Shown one piece after another: positions 17,069 through 27,776 of a stretch of 64,000 nucleotides of DNA. Below the pieces are notes generated by a model, which saw nothing but the letters and a program-made list of their open reading frames with translations, had not been told where the DNA came from and did no database searches. Location: positions 186,001 through 250,000 of the forward strand of contig NZ_BDIY01000002.1 of the NCBI RefSeq assembly GCF_002072155.1. The letters run 5' to 3'. How positions within the stretch are numbered: position 1 is the first letter of the stretch; each line of letters starts with the position of its first letter. The stretch is from Roseovarius sp. A-2 (GTDB taxonomy: Bacteria > Pseudomonadota > Alphaproteobacteria > Rhodobacterales > Rhodobacteraceae). Made by a program: the position numbers and the translations under genes.

Positions 17069-18501
17069 CGCTCTGGACCGCCTCCGACGCGGCACGGGCG
17101 ACCGGCGGGCGCACGACCGGGGATTGGCGCGCGACCGGCGTCTCCATCGACACCCGCACCTTGCAGCCGGGCGATCTTTTCGTTGCACTCAGGGATGTGC
17201 GCGACGGTCATGATTTCGTCGCACAGGCTCTGGAACAGGGCGCGGCGGCGGCTCTGGTCACCCATATCCCCGTGGGCGTGGCCGGGGATGCCCCGCTCCT
17301 CATCGTGAGGGACGTGCAGGCCGCGCTCGAGGCGCTTGGCCGCGCCGGACGCGCCCGCATGCAGGGCCGCGTCATCGCCGTCACCGGCTCGGTCGGCAAG
17401 ACCTCGACCAAGGAAATGCTGCGCGACGTTCTGGGGGGGCAGGGCAAGACCCATGCCGCCGAGGCCAGCTACAACAACCACTGGGGTGTACCGCTGACGC
17501 TGGCCCGCATGCCTGCGGACACCGACTTTGCCGTGATCGAGATCGGCATGAACCACCCCGGCGAGATCGCACCGCTCGCCCGCATGGCCCGCCCGCACGT
17601 GGCGCTGATCACCACCATTGCCCCCGCGCATCTCGAGGCGTTCGAAAATATCGACGGCATCGCCCACGAAAAGGCCGGCATCTTCGAGGGGTTGGAGCCG
17701 GATGGCGTGGCCATCCTCAACGCCGATGTCGCCACCGCCCCGATCCTGCGCGACGCGGCGCAGCGGCATGCCGGGCGCGTCATCTCCTTCGGCTGGTCGC
17801 GCACCGCGCATCACCGCCTGCTGTCGGTCGATCTGCACGAGGCCTCGACCGTCGCCCGCGCCCGTGCCTGGCGCACGCCGCTCCTTTACAAGATTGCGGT
17901 CCCGGGGCGGCATTTCGCGCTCGCTGCTCTTGCGGTGCTGGCGGTGGTGCGGGTGCTGCGGCTCGATCGCGCGCTGGCGATGACACGGCTTGCACGCTGG
18001 TCGCCCCCCGCCGGGCGCGGCACCCGCGAGCGGCTGGTGCTCGACACCGGCGCCGACGGGATGAGCATCGACCTCATCGACGACGCCTTCAACGCCAACC
18101 CTGCCTCGATGGAGGCCGCGCTCGATGTGTTGGCGGCCAGCCACCCGCGCGACGATGTCGGCCGCGTCGCCCGTGGCCGCCGGATCGCCGTGCTCGGCGA
18201 CATGCTGGAACTGGGCGAGACCGAAGCCGCGCTGCACGCCGCCCTCGCCGCCCTGCCTGCGATGCAGGCGGTCCACGAGGTGCATTGCGTCGGCCCCCGC
18301 ATGCGCGCCCTCTACGAGGCGCTGCCACGCGACAAGCGTGGCCGCCGCGTCGACCGCGCCGAGGATCTGGCGGCAGAGGCGCACCGGCTGGTCGATGCCG
18401 GGGATGTGGTTCTGGTCAAGGGCTCCAAGGGGAGCCGGGTAAGCCTGGTCGCCGCCGCCCTGCGGCGGGCGGGGCGCAAGATGGAAGAGGATGTGGCGTA
18501 A
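17065..18501 (+). CDS. murF: UDP-MurNAc-tripeptide:D-Ala-D-Ala ligase MurF
   Basis: 478 residues. Motifs: [12 protein letters not shown] (ATP loop), [30 protein letters not shown] and [15 protein letters not shown]. It completes the UDP-MurNAc-pentapeptide. Overlaps murE by four bases and mraY by one base (TAATG), so the row is translationally coupled. Confidence 0.95.
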   Translation: MTLWTASDAARATGGRTTGDWRATGVSIDTRTLQPGDLFVALRDVRDGHDFVAQALEQGAAAALVTHIPVGVAGDAPLLIVRDVQAALEALGRAGRARMQGRVIAVTGSVGKTSTKEMLRDVLGGQGKTHAAEASYNNHWGVPLTLARMPADTDFAVIEIGMNHPGEIAPLARMARPHVALITTIAPAHLEAFENIDGIAHEKAGIFEGLEPDGVAILNADVATAPILRDAAQRHAGRVISFGWSRTAHHRLLSVDLHEASTVARARAWRTPLLYKIAVPGRHFALAALAVLAVVRVLRLDRALAMTRLARWSPPAGRGTRERLVLDTGADGMSIDLIDDAFNANPASMEAALDVLAASHPRDDVGRVARGRRIAVLGDMLELGETEAALHAALAALPAMQAVHEVHCVGPRMRALYEALPRDKRGRRVDRAEDLAAEAHRLVDAGDVVLVKGSKGSRVSLVAAALRRAGRKMEEDVA

Positions 18502-19583
18502 TGCTCTATTGGCTGACGATCTGGTCGGATGGGGGCGATTTCTTCAACCTTTTCCGCTACATCACTTTCCGCGCGGGCGGGGCCTTCATGACCGCGCTGA
18601 TCTTCGGCTTCCTCTTCGGGCCGCCGCTGATCCTGTCGCTGCGCCGCCGTCAGGGCAAGGGCCAGCCGATTCGCAGCGACGGGCCCGAGACGCATCTGGC
18701 CAAGGCCGGCACCCCCACCATGGGCGGGCTCTTGATTGTGGGCGCGCTGCTCACCTCGACGCTTCTTTGGGCGCGGCTCGATAATCCGTATGTGTGGTTG
18801 GTGCTCTTTGTCACGCTCGCCTTCGGCCTGATCGGCTTTGCCGACGATTACGCCAAGGTCTCCAAGGGCAACGTCAAGGGCGTGCCGGGCCGCGTGCGGC
18901 TGGCTTTGGGCTTTCTCATCGCGCTGCTGGCGGCGGGCTGGGCCAGCTGGCACCACCCGGCGGAACTGCAACTGCAACTGGCGCTTCCAGTATTCAAGGA
19001 CGTTCTGGTCAATCTCGGGTTCCTTTTCATCCCGTTTGCCATGTTCGTTATCGTCGGCGCGGCCAATGCGGTCAATCTCACTGACGGGCTGGATGGTCTC
19101 GCGATCATGCCGGTGATGATCGCCTCGGGCGCGCTCGGGGTCATCGCCTACACGGTGGGGCGGACCGATTTCACCGAGTATCTCGGCCTGCATTACGTGC
19201 CCGGCACCGGCGAGATCCTGATCTTCGTGGCGGGCCTCGTGGGCGGCGGCCTCGGCTTTTTGTGGTACAACGCGCCGCCCGCCGCGGTCTTCATGGGCGA
19301 CACCGGTTCATTGGCCCTCGGTGGCGCGCTCGGCGCGATTGCCGTGGCCACCAAGCACGAGCTTGTGCTGGGCATCGTCGGCGGCCTCTTCGTGGCCGAG
19401 GCGCTCTCGGTGATCGTGCAGGTGATCTATTTCAAACGCACCGGCAAGCGGGTGTTCCTGATGGCCCCGATCCACCACCACTACGAGAAAAAGGGCTGGG
19501 CCGAACCGCAGATAGTGATCCGCTTCTGGATCATCGCGCTGATCCTGGCGATGATTGGCCTCGCGACGCTGAAACTGCGCTAG
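18501..19583 (+). CDS. mraY: phospho-MurNAc-pentapeptide transferase MraY
   Basis: 360 residues from ATG 18501, which shares one base with the murF stop; longer upstream reading is only a murF shadow. Ten or so membrane spans. Family motifs: [36 protein letters not shown] and the carboxyl [11 protein letters not shown]. It makes lipid I on undecaprenyl phosphate in the inner membrane. A 64-base repeat separates it from murD. Confidence 0.96.
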   Translation: MLYWLTIWSDGGDFFNLFRYITFRAGGAFMTALIFGFLFGPPLILSLRRRQGKGQPIRSDGPETHLAKAGTPTMGGLLIVGALLTSTLLWARLDNPYVWLVLFVTLAFGLIGFADDYAKVSKGNVKGVPGRVRLALGFLIALLAAGWASWHHPAELQLQLALPVFKDVLVNLGFLFIPFAMFVIVGAANAVNLTDGLDGLAIMPVMIASGALGVIAYTVGRTDFTEYLGLHYVPGTGEILIFVAGLVGGGLGFLWYNAPPAAVFMGDTGSLALGGALGAIAVATKHELVLGIVGGLFVAEALSVIVQVIYFKRTGKRVFLMAPIHHHYEKKGWAEPQIVIRFWIIALILAMIGLATLKLR

Positions 19584-19590
19584 GGGCCCC

Positions 19591-19654
19591 GTCATTCTCG
19601 GGCCTGACCCGAGGATCTCCCCGCCAACAGATCCTCCGGTCAAGCCGGAGGATG
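19591..19654 (+). repeat. 64-base two-hairpin repeat, copy A
   Basis: Two successive hairpins: CTCGGG-CCTGA-CCCGAG and ATCCTCCGG-TCAAG-CCGGAGGAT. Copy B at 36697-36760 on the other strand has the same 64-base length with about 12 differences. In the first stem a G-C pair is replaced by C-G in copy B, so the paired structure has been conserved. This copy lies inside the dcw cluster, between mraY and murD. Confidence 0.75.
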
Positions 19655-19769
19655 CACGCCTGCACTCATCCCGCCGCGCGCCCCGCGCAACCTCTCGTTA
19701 ACCCGCTTGCGCGCGCCGCCGCGCCGGGGCACTCTCGCGCGGCGTAAACGGCAGGAAGGAAACGGCGCG

Positions 19770-21167
19770 ATGATCAGGGTGCAGGGCATGGCCGGGCTGC
19801 GCGTGGCGGTGCTGGGACTGGGGCGTTCGGGCCTCTCGGCGGCGCGTGCGCTGATTGCAGGCGGGGCCGAGGTGTTGGTCTGGGACGACAACCCGCCCGC
19901 CCGCGACGCCGCTCTCGTCGCAGGCCTCACCGTCACCGATCTTCGCCGCGCGGGGGCCTTCGACGACGTGGCGCGCCTGATCGTCAGCCCCGGCATCCCG
20001 CATCTCTACCCGTCCCCCAACAAGGTGATCGTAGTCGCGCAAGAGGCGGGCGTGCCTGTGGATAACGATATCGGGCTCTTCTTCCGCTCGCTCGCCACGC
20101 CGGACTGGAACAGTTTCGACCAGACGCCCAAGGTCATTGCCGTGACCGGAAGCAATGGAAAATCAACCACATCCGCCCTCATTCACCATGTTCTGTCCGA
20201 GGCGGGCAAGCCCGTGCAGCTGGCCGGCAATATCGGGCGCGGCGTGCTTGATATCGACCCGCCGGGCGATGGCGGCGTGGTGGTGCTGGAGCTTTCCAGC
20301 TACCAGACCGACCTTGCCCGTGCGCTGACACCGGACGTGGCGGTGTTCACCAACCTCTCGCCCGATCACCTTGACCGGCATGCCGGTCTGGGCGGCTATT
20401 TCGCGGCCAAGCGGCGGCTGTTTTCAGAGGGCGGGCCGGACCGCGCGGTGATCGGTGTCGATGAGGACGAGGGGCGCTATCTGGCGGGGCAGCTGAGCGA
20501 GGGGCCAGGCGACGACCGGGTGATCCGGATCTCGGTCGCACGCAAGCTCACCGGGGTCGGCTGGATGGTCTTCGCGCGAAAGGGCTATCTCAGCGAATAC
20601 CGCAAGGGCAAGCAGGTCGCCTCGATAGACCTGCGCACGGTGCCCGGCCTGCCGGGCCGTCACAACCACCAGAACGCCTGCGCCGCCTATGCCGCCTGCC
20701 GTACCCTAGGGCTGGCCCCCCGTGTGATCGAAGCCGCCTTCCACAGCTTCGCAGGCCTGCCGCATCGCAGCCAGACCGTCGCCGAAAAGAACGGCGTGCG
20801 CATCGTCAACGACAGCAAGGCCACCAATGTCGACGCCGCCCTGCAGGCGCTTCTGGCCTTCGACAACATCCGCTGGATCTGCGGCGGGCTGGAGAAGGAA
20901 GGCGGGCTGTCCGGGCTGGCGCCCGGCCTGCAGAACGTGCGCAAAGCCTATGTGATCGGGCGCGAGGCGGCGCAATTCGCGCTCGGGCTGGAAGGCGTGG
21001 AGGTGGAGATCTGCACCACCATGGCCCGCGCCGTGGACTGCGCTATGACCGAGGCGGAACCGGGCGAGGTGGTGCTGCTTGCCCCTGCCGCTGCCAGCTT
21101 CGATCAATACGACAATTTCGAACAGCGTGGTGAAGATTTCATATCGGAGGTCCGCGCCCGGCTGTGA
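19770..21167 (+). CDS. murD: UDP-MurNAc-Ala:D-glutamate ligase MurD
   Basis: 465 residues from ATG 19770, preceded by AGGAAGGA. Motifs: [17 protein letters not shown] loop [32 protein letters not shown] and [11 protein letters not shown]. Adds D-glutamate in the cytoplasmic stage of peptidoglycan synthesis. It stands 186 bases after mraY with a repeat between, so it may have its own promoter. A bidirectional terminator-like repeat follows. Confidence 0.95.
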   Translation: MIRVQGMAGLRVAVLGLGRSGLSAARALIAGGAEVLVWDDNPPARDAALVAGLTVTDLRRAGAFDDVARLIVSPGIPHLYPSPNKVIVVAQEAGVPVDNDIGLFFRSLATPDWNSFDQTPKVIAVTGSNGKSTTSALIHHVLSEAGKPVQLAGNIGRGVLDIDPPGDGGVVVLELSSYQTDLARALTPDVAVFTNLSPDHLDRHAGLGGYFAAKRRLFSEGGPDRAVIGVDEDEGRYLAGQLSEGPGDDRVIRISVARKLTGVGWMVFARKGYLSEYRKGKQVASIDLRTVPGLPGRHNHQNACAAYAACRTLGLAPRVIEAAFHSFAGLPHRSQTVAEKNGVRIVNDSKATNVDAALQALLAFDNIRWICGGLEKEGGLSGLAPGLQNVRKAYVIGREAAQFALGLEGVEVEICTTMARAVDCAMTEAEPGEVVLLAPAAASFDQYDNFEQRGEDFISEVRARL

Positions 21168-21178
21168 CCGTAAATCAT

Positions 21179-21235
21179 GAGTATTTTTGCCAGAAAGAAG
21201 CAGGAATCGAGGGCTTCTTTATGGTCCAAATACTC
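21179..21235. terminator. bidirectional terminator-like inverted repeat between murD and flavoprotein gene
   Basis: Left arm 21179-21200 starts GAGTATTTTTGCCA; right arm 21214-21235 ends GTCCAAATACTC; loop 13 bases. It is nearly the same sequence as 3700-3750 and again lies between convergent genes. Confidence 0.6.
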
Positions 21236-21247
21236 GTTCCCGACCCT

Positions 21248-22435
21248 TCAGCGCCGCGCTGCGATGGCCTGTCCTGCGGCCCAGCCCGACGACCACGCCC
21301 ATTGGAAATTGTAGCCGCCGAGCCAGCCGGTCACGTCGACCGCCTCGCCGATGGCATAAAGGCCCGGCAGGTGCTGCGATTCCATGGTTTTCGAGGACAG
21401 CCCGCCAGTGTCGATCCCGCCAAGCGTGACTTCGGCGGTGCGGTAGCCCTCGGTGCCGGTGGGTTTCAGTGTCCAGCCGCGTAATGTATCCGTGATCTCG
21501 GCCAGCCTTGCGTCGGACTGATCCGCCAGATTTCCTGAAAGACCGAGTACCGGGGCAAGATGGCCGACCAGCTTGGCGGGCAGGTGGTGGCCGAGTTCCG
21601 TGGTCAGGTTGCGGCGGCCCTGGCTCTGGCGTTGCGCGCGCAGCGCCTCATAGAGCCGCGCCCCGGGGTCGAGATCGAGGGTGATCGCCGCGCCCTCGCG
21701 CCAGAAGGACGAGATTTGCAGGATCGCCGGGCCCGACAGGCCCCGATGGGTAAAAAGCGCGGCCTCTTCGAACGCGGTGCCGTTGCAGGCGGCGCGCACC
21801 GGCAGGGCGGTGCCCGCGAGGGGCGCGAAGGGCGCCTCGGAAAAGGTGAAGGGCACCAGCGCCGGGCGGGTCTCGGTCAGGGCGTGGCCAAAGCGTTGCG
21901 CGATGTCACAGGCCATCCCGGTGGCCCCCATCTTGGGGATCGACTTGCCCCCCGTGGCAAGCACGAGGTTGCGTGGACTGAGTGTCACGCGCGTGCCCTC
22001 ACGCTCCAGTACCGCGTGAAAGCGGTTACCGTCATGGGAAAGGTCCACCAGCCGCGTCGAAAGCCACAGATCGGCCCCTGCGCCATGCACCTCCTCGACC
22101 AGCATGGTGACGATCTGGGTGGCCTTTTCGTCGCAGAACAGCTGGCCAAGCGTCTTTTCATGCCAGGCGATGCCGTGACGCGTCACGAGATCGATGAAAT
22201 CCCATTGCGTATAGCGCGACAGGGCCGACTTGCAGAAATGCCGATTGGTCGACAGGAAATTCTCGGGCCCTGCATGCAGGTTGGTGAAGTTGCAGCGCCC
22301 TCCGCCGGAGATGCGGATTTTCTCGCCGGGCGCGCGGGCATGGTCGATCACCAGCGTGCCTGGCCCGGCCTGCGCCGCGCACATCAGCCCGGCCGCGCCC
22401 GCGCCGAGGATGAGGGTGTCGAAGGCCTGTGTCAT
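21248..22435 (-). CDS. BaiN/HI0933-family flavoprotein (NAD(P)/FAD-dependent oxidoreductase)
   Basis: 395 residues. FAD motif LILGAGAAGLMCA at residues 8-20, then RISGGGRCNFTNLHA and LATGGKSIPKMGATG, and near the carboxyl end GLYAIGEAVDVTGWLGGYN, the HI0933-like pattern. Substrate and role are unknown; annotations as aminoacetone oxidase or bile-acid reductase are transferred. It lies on the opposite strand inside the dcw cluster, between murD and ftsW, so it interrupts the operon. Confidence 0.85.
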   Translation of the reverse strand: MTQAFDTLILGAGAAGLMCAAQAGPGTLVIDHARAPGEKIRISGGGRCNFTNLHAGPENFLSTNRHFCKSALSRYTQWDFIDLVTRHGIAWHEKTLGQLFCDEKATQIVTMLVEEVHGAGADLWLSTRLVDLSHDGNRFHAVLEREGTRVTLSPRNLVLATGGKSIPKMGATGMACDIAQRFGHALTETRPALVPFTFSEAPFAPLAGTALPVRAACNGTAFEEAALFTHRGLSGPAILQISSFWREGAAITLDLDPGARLYEALRAQRQSQGRRNLTTELGHHLPAKLVGHLAPVLGLSGNLADQSDARLAEITDTLRGWTLKPTGTEGYRTAEVTLGGIDTGGLSSKTMESQHLPGLYAIGEAVDVTGWLGGYNFQWAWSSGWAAGQAIAARR

Positions 22436-22562
22436 CGCCGCGCCTGAAACGCGAAAACCCGCCGAAAGGCAAGGGGGATAGTTCTGGCGTCAGTCCGGAA
22501 AAATCGCTAGAGTGCAAGTCAGACCCCGAAAAGGGGCGCAATATGCATGAGGCGGCAGGCAG

Positions 22563-23726
22563 ATGACGGAAATGGTCTATGGGGCAGTGCCCCAAAGGGA
22601 CGCTGAGCCCATCTTTCCCAAATGGTGGCGCACGATCGACAAGTGGTCGTTTTCCTGTGTGCTGATACTCTTTGGCATCGGGATATTGCTGGCCCTTGCA
22701 GCCTCGCCGCCGCTGGCCGAAAAGAACGGGCTGACGCCGTTCCATTACGTGCAGCGGCAGGCGTTCTTCGGGGTGCTGGCGCTCATGGCGATGGTGCTGA
22801 CCTCGATGATGCGACCAGACCTCGTGCGGCGGCTGGCGGTCATGGGGTTTCTCGCGGCCTTCGTGGCGCTGATCCTTTTGCCGGTCTTCGGCACCGATTT
22901 CGGCAAGGGGGCGATGCGCTGGTACAGCCTCGGCTTTGCCAGCGTGCAGCCGTCGGAGTTTCTCAAACCCGCCTTTGTGGTGGTGGCCGCGTGGATGATG
23001 TCCGCAAGCCAGCAGATCAACGGGCCTCCGGGCCTGAGCTGGTCATTTCTGCTGGCCACGGTGATCCTCGCCTTTCTCGCCATGCAGCCCGATTTCGGGC
23101 AGGCGGCGCTGGTCCTGTTCGGCTGGGGCGTGATGTATTTCGTGGCCGGTGCGCCGATTACGCTGCTTCTGGTGATGGCCGGGGGCGTGGTACTCGTGGG
23201 CAGTTTCGCCTATTCCAATTCCGAGCATTTCGCGCGCCGGATCGACGGTTTTCTCAGCCCTGAGTTGGACCCCACGACGCAGCTTGGCTTTGCCACCAAC
23301 GCGATCCGCGAGGGCGGCTTCTTCGGCGTCGGCGTGGGCGAGGGGCAGGTGAAGTGGAGCCTGCCGGACGCGCATACGGATTTCATCATCGCAGTGGCCG
23401 CCGAGGAATACGGGCTGGTGCTGGTGCTGTGCATCATCGCGCTTTATACAGGCATTGTCGTGCGTTCGCTGATGCGCTTGATGCGTGAGCGTGACCCGTT
23501 CATCCGGCTGGCGGGCACCGGGCTTATCGCCATTTTCGGCGCGCAGGCGATGATCAACATGGGCGTCGCCGTGCGGCTCCTGCCTGCCAAGGGCATGACC
23601 CTGCCGTTCGTCAGCTACGGCGGCTCATCGGTGGTGGCGGGGGGCATCGCCGTGGGCATGCTGCTGGCCTTCACCCGCAGCCGTCCGCAGGGGCAGATCG
23701 GCGATCTGCTGCGCGGACGCAGGTAA
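22563..23726 (+). CDS. ftsW: lipid II polymerase FtsW (SEDS family)
   Basis: 387 residues, about ten membrane spans. SEDS motifs: RWYSLGFASVQPSEFLKPAF, AVAAEEYGLVLVL and LPFVSYGGSSVVAGG near the end. Polymerises septal glycan with FtsI. The 127-base gap to the divergent flavoprotein gene means it needs its own promoter; the gap holds a small hairpin CCCC-GAAAA-GGGG before the start. Confidence 0.95.
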   Translation: MTEMVYGAVPQRDAEPIFPKWWRTIDKWSFSCVLILFGIGILLALAASPPLAEKNGLTPFHYVQRQAFFGVLALMAMVLTSMMRPDLVRRLAVMGFLAAFVALILLPVFGTDFGKGAMRWYSLGFASVQPSEFLKPAFVVVAAWMMSASQQINGPPGLSWSFLLATVILAFLAMQPDFGQAALVLFGWGVMYFVAGAPITLLLVMAGGVVLVGSFAYSNSEHFARRIDGFLSPELDPTTQLGFATNAIREGGFFGVGVGEGQVKWSLPDAHTDFIIAVAAEEYGLVLVLCIIALYTGIVVRSLMRLMRERDPFIRLAGTGLIAIFGAQAMINMGVAVRLLPAKGMTLPFVSYGGSSVVAGGIAVGMLLAFTRSRPQGQIGDLLRGRR

Positions 23727-23741
23727 GCACGGGATACGGGC

Positions 23742-24848
23742 ATGAGCGACAGGGCACCCCTTCTGATCATCGCAGCAGGCGGCACCGGCGGGCACATGTT
23801 CCCCGCGCAGGCGCTGGCCGAGGTGATGCTGCGACGCGGCTGGCGGGTGCGGCTGAGCACGGATGCACGCGGTGCGCGCTACGTCGGCGGCTTTCCCCAT
23901 TCGGTCGAGATCGAGCAGGTTGCAAGTGCCACCTTTGCGCGCGGTACACTCTTCAACAAGCTGCTGGCCCCGCTGCACATCCTGGGCGGCGTTCTGGGGG
24001 CCACGCTGCGGATGCGGCGGGACAAGCCGGCCGCGGTGGTGGGGTTCGGGGGCTATCCGTCCATTCCCGCCCTGGCGGCGGCCTATCTGCTGCGCCGTCC
24101 GCGCATGGTGCATGAGCAGAACGGCGTTCTCGGCCGCGTCAACCGGATTTTTTCGAAACGCGTCGACGTGGTGGCCTGTGGCACATGGCCCACCGATCTG
24201 CCCGAGGGGGTCGAGGGCGTGCATGTCGGCAACCCGGTGCGCACCGCTGTGCTGGAGCGTGCGGGCGCGCCATACATTCCGCCGGGCGATTACCCGATGT
24301 CGCTGCTGGTGATCGGCGGGTCACAGGGCGCGCGCATCCTCAGCGATGTGGTTCCGGTGGCCGTGGCGGACCTTCCCGAGACGATCCTGCGCAATCTCCG
24401 GGTCAGCCATCAGGCCCGCGAAGAGGACATGGAGCGCGTGGCCGGGTTCTATGCGCAGGCCGGGATCGACGCCGATGTGCAGTCGTTCTTTCGCGACGTG
24501 CCGCGCCGGATGAGCGAGGCGCAGATGGTGATCAGCCGCGCGGGCGCGTCGAGCATCGCCGATATCTCGGTCATCGGACGGCCCGCGATCCTCATCCCCT
24601 ACGCCGCCGCCGCGGCCGATCATCAGAGCGCCAACGCGCGTGGATTGGTCGAGGCGGGCGGCGCGATCCGCATCCCTGAACGCAAGCTGGACGCGCCCAC
24701 CCTGACCGCGCAGATCGCCGCCGTGCTTGGCGACGCGCAGGGCGCGGTGATGATGGCGCATGCCGCACTCTCGCAGGGCTTGCCGGATGCGCCGCAACGA
24801 TTGGCCGACATGGTCGAGGAACTGGCACGCAAAGGGCAAGACAGATGA
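23742..24848 (+). CDS. murG: UDP-GlcNAc:lipid I GlcNAc transferase MurG
   Basis: 368 residues, GT-B fold. Amino glycine loop [17 protein letters not shown], membrane-association patch [28 protein letters not shown] and [14 protein letters not shown] are diagnostic; the UDP-binding half has [20 protein letters not shown]. Converts lipid I to lipid II on the cytoplasmic membrane face. It starts 15 bases after ftsW and overlaps murC by four bases. Confidence 0.96.
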   Translation: MSDRAPLLIIAAGGTGGHMFPAQALAEVMLRRGWRVRLSTDARGARYVGGFPHSVEIEQVASATFARGTLFNKLLAPLHILGGVLGATLRMRRDKPAAVVGFGGYPSIPALAAAYLLRRPRMVHEQNGVLGRVNRIFSKRVDVVACGTWPTDLPEGVEGVHVGNPVRTAVLERAGAPYIPPGDYPMSLLVIGGSQGARILSDVVPVAVADLPETILRNLRVSHQAREEDMERVAGFYAQAGIDADVQSFFRDVPRRMSEAQMVISRAGASSIADISVIGRPAILIPYAAAAADHQSANARGLVEAGGAIRIPERKLDAPTLTAQIAAVLGDAQGAVMMAHAALSQGLPDAPQRLADMVEELARKGQDR

Positions 24849-26242
24849 ACGCAGCCACCAAGCTTCCGACCGATGTCGGCGCGATCCATTTCGTCGGCAT
24901 CGGGGGCATTGGCATGTCGGGCATCGCCGAGGTGCTGATCAATCACGGCTACGAGGTGCAGGGCAGCGACCTCAAGTCTACCCCGATCACCGAGCGCCTC
25001 AAGGGAATGGGCGCGAAGATTTTCATCGGCCAGGGGGCCGACAATCTCGACGGGGCTGAGGTGGTGGTGATCTCCTCGGCGATTAAGCCGGGCAATGCCG
25101 AACTGGACGAGGCGCGTCGTCAGGGCCTGCCAGTGGTGCGCCGGGCCGAGATGCTGGCCGAGTTGATGCGCCTCAAATCCAACATCGCGGTGGCGGGCAC
25201 GCATGGCAAGACCACGACGACGACGCTGGTGGCCGAACTGCTGGTCAAGGGTGGGATCGACCCCACGGTGATCAATGGCGGCGTCATCCATGCCTATGGC
25301 TCGAACGCGCGGATGGGGCAGGGCGAATGGATGGTGGTCGAGGCCGATGAGAGCGACGGCACCTTCAACCGCCTGCCCGCGACCATCGCCATCGTCACCA
25401 ATATCGACCCCGAGCATATGGAGCATTGGGGCGATTTCGATGCGCTGCGACAGGGCTTTCACGATTTCCTTAGCAATATCCCGTTTTATGGCCTCGCGGT
25501 GTGCTGCACGGATCACCCCGAGGTGCAGGCGCTGGTCGGCCGAATCACTGACCGCCGTGTCGTGACCTATGGCTTTAACGCGCAGGCCGATGTGCGCGCG
25601 GTGAACTTGCGCTACGACAAGGGTGTGGCACATTTCGATGTGGCGCTGCAGGCCGAAGGGCGGATGATCGAAGGGTGCACCCTGCCCATGCCGGGCGATC
25701 ACAACGTCTCGAACGCGCTGAGTGCGGTCGCGGTGGCGCGTCATCTGGGCATGAAGTGCGACGAAATCCGCACGGCACTCGCGAGCTTTGGCGGCGTCAA
25801 CCGCCGCTTCACGCGTGTGGGCGAGGTGAATGGCGTGACCGTGATCGACGATTACGGCCACCACCCGGTCGAGATCGCCGCCGTGCTGCGCGCGGCCCGG
25901 CAGGCGACCGAGGGTAAGGTCATCGCCGTGCATCAGCCGCATCGCTACTCGCGCCTGTCTTCGCTCTTCGAGGATTTCTGCGGCTGTTTCAACGAGGCCG
26001 ACGTGGTTGGCATCGCCGAGGTCTACGCGGCGGGCGAAGACCCGATCCCCGGGGCCTCGCGCGATGATCTGGTGGCGGGGCTCATCCGGCACGGGCACCG
26101 GCACGCGGTGGCGCTGGACAGCGAGGACGATCTGGAACAACTGGTGCGCGACGTTGCCCGGCCCGGTGACATGGTGGTCTGTCTGGGCGCAGGCACGATC
26201 AGCGCATGGGCCAATGCCCTGCCCGGACGCTTGCGGGGATAG
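24845..26242 (+). CDS. murC: UDP-MurNAc:L-alanine ligase MurC
   Basis: 465 residues. Motifs: [20 protein letters not shown] loop [43 protein letters not shown], and [14 protein letters not shown] in the third domain. First ligase of the stem peptide pathway. murB does not follow; an APC permease starts six bases after the stop. Confidence 0.96.
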   Translation: MNAATKLPTDVGAIHFVGIGGIGMSGIAEVLINHGYEVQGSDLKSTPITERLKGMGAKIFIGQGADNLDGAEVVVISSAIKPGNAELDEARRQGLPVVRRAEMLAELMRLKSNIAVAGTHGKTTTTTLVAELLVKGGIDPTVINGGVIHAYGSNARMGQGEWMVVEADESDGTFNRLPATIAIVTNIDPEHMEHWGDFDALRQGFHDFLSNIPFYGLAVCCTDHPEVQALVGRITDRRVVTYGFNAQADVRAVNLRYDKGVAHFDVALQAEGRMIEGCTLPMPGDHNVSNALSAVAVARHLGMKCDEIRTALASFGGVNRRFTRVGEVNGVTVIDDYGHHPVEIAAVLRAARQATEGKVIAVHQPHRYSRLSSLFEDFCGCFNEADVVGIAEVYAAGEDPIPGASRDDLVAGLIRHGHRHAVALDSEDDLEQLVRDVARPGDMVVCLGAGTISAWANALPGRLRG

Positions 26243-26247
26243 CGCGC

Positions 26248-27438
26248 ATGGCAGAGACCCTCAAACGCCGGATCGGTCTGGGCCTCCTGACCGCCTATGG
26301 CGTGGGGGTCATGGTCGGTGCGGGGATCTACGTGCTGGTCGGCGCGGTGGCGGCCGAGGCAGGCATCTGGGCCCCGCTTGCCTTCATCATGGCAGGCGTG
26401 ATCGCGGCACCCACGGCGCTCAGCTATGCGGAATTTTCGACTCGCCTGCCCGAGGCGGCGGGCGAGGCGATCTTCGTCGCCAAGGGCCTGAACCTGCCCT
26501 GGCTCGGCACACTGGTGGGGCTGGTTATCGTCGCGGCAGGGGCGATTTCGGCGGCGGCGGTGCTGCGCGGCGGGGTGGGCTATCTGGGCGCTGTGACGGG
26601 GCTGCCGTTCACGCCGTCGGTGGTGGTCCTCGGGCTGGGGCTGATGGCGGTGGCGATTGCGGGCGTGCTTGAGAGTCTCGCCCTTGCGGCGCTCTTCACC
26701 GTGATCGAAGTGGCAGGGCTGGCGATGGTGGTCTTCGCAGGCTTCACCGCCATGCCCGCCCCCGACTGGCAGATGAGCGGCGATCTGGTCTGGTCCGGCG
26801 TCATGGCGGGCGCGGTGCTGGCTTTCTTCGCCTTCATCGGTTTTGAGGACATCGTCAACATGGCCGAGGAGGTGCGCGAACCGGAGCGCATCCTGCCGCG
26901 TGCGATTCTCTTGTCACTGGTGATCACCAGCGCGCTCTACGCACTGGTCAGCGTCGCGGCGGTGCGCGCGGTGCCGCTCGCCACGCTGGCGGGCAGCGAA
27001 CAACCGCTTGCGCTCGTCTGGCAGGCGGGGCGCGGTGGCAGCGCGGCGTTTCTTTCACTCATCGCCGTGGCGGCGGCACTCAACGGCGTGCTGGCGCAGA
27101 TGGTGATGGCGAGCCGGGTGCTCTTCGGTCTCGGACGGCGCAGCGCAGCGCTATCGGGATTCCACCACGCCCATCCCCGTTTCGGCACACCGCTGCGCGC
27201 GACGTGGCTGGTCGGCGTTGCGGTGATCGCGGGGGCGCTCCTGTTGCCGGTGGCCGATCTGGCCGGGCTCACCTCGGCCCTGCTTCTGAGTGTCTTCGTG
27301 CTGGTCAACGCGGCGCTGATCGCGATGAAGCGCACGGCCCCGGAGGCCGCGTTCCGGGTGCCCATGGCGGTGCCGGTATTCGGTCTTCTGGCGGCCCTCA
27401 CCGCGCTGGTGGCAAGCCTCGCCGGGGCGCTCTCATGA
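26248..27438 (+). CDS. APC-superfamily amino acid permease
   Basis: 396 residues from ATG 26248 (MAETLKRRIGLGLLTAYGVGVMVGAGIYVLVG), eleven or twelve membrane spans. The conserved first-span GAGIYVLVG and the later FFAFIGFEDIVNMAEEVREPER segment identify the amino acid-polyamine-organocation family; substrate unknown. It sits between murC and DUF2484 and overlaps DUF2484 by four bases, a position not usual for roseobacter dcw clusters as I know them, so it looks like an insertion that joined the operon. Confidence 0.86.
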   Translation: MAETLKRRIGLGLLTAYGVGVMVGAGIYVLVGAVAAEAGIWAPLAFIMAGVIAAPTALSYAEFSTRLPEAAGEAIFVAKGLNLPWLGTLVGLVIVAAGAISAAAVLRGGVGYLGAVTGLPFTPSVVVLGLGLMAVAIAGVLESLALAALFTVIEVAGLAMVVFAGFTAMPAPDWQMSGDLVWSGVMAGAVLAFFAFIGFEDIVNMAEEVREPERILPRAILLSLVITSALYALVSVAAVRAVPLATLAGSEQPLALVWQAGRGGSAAFLSLIAVAAALNGVLAQMVMASRVLFGLGRRSAALSGFHHAHPRFGTPLRATWLVGVAVIAGALLLPVADLAGLTSALLLSVFVLVNAALIAMKRTAPEAAFRVPMAVPVFGLLAALTALVASLAGALS

Positions 27439-27680
27439 CGCTGTCGCTGGCCCTGGCCTGTCTCTGGGCGCTGGCGGCCAATGTGCTGGCCATGCTGCCC
27501 TCGCGCGACAATCACTGGCGGCGAGCCTATGTTTTGATCGCCCTTGGCGTGCCGCTGCTTGGGTATGTGACCTGGCAGAACGGGCCGTGGATTGGCTTGC
27601 TGGTGCTGGTCGCGGGGATGAGCGTGCTGCGCTGGCCGGTCATCTATCTGGGCCGCTGGCTGCGGCGGCGGTTGGGCTGA
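27435..27680 (+). CDS. DUF2484 family membrane protein
   Basis: 81 residues with two or three hydrophobic spans (LSLALACLWALAANVLAMLP, AYVLIALGVPLLGYVTW and WIGLLVLVAGMSVLRWPVIYL) and a basic carboxyl end. In Rhodobacterales this small protein is usually encoded between murC and murB, which supports the assignment; function unknown. Here murB is missing after it and a hairpin terminator follows. Confidence 0.8.
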   Translation: MTLSLALACLWALAANVLAMLPSRDNHWRRAYVLIALGVPLLGYVTWQNGPWIGLLVLVAGMSVLRWPVIYLGRWLRRRLG

Positions 27681-27682
27681 CC

Positions 27683-27712
27683 GCCGCCCGTTCAGCCTCG
27701 TCTGAGGGCGGC
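27683..27712 (+). terminator. hairpin terminator after DUF2484
   Basis: Arms GCCGCCC (27683-27689) and GGGCGGC (27706-27712), extended by an inner TCAG/CTGA pairing across a small bulge. Marks the end of this part of the dcw cluster. Confidence 0.5.
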
Positions 27713-27776
27713 CTTGCAAGCAATCACCATTGATGCTTTCTATTGATTTTTCGTTTTACAAAAGAGATGCCCAATC

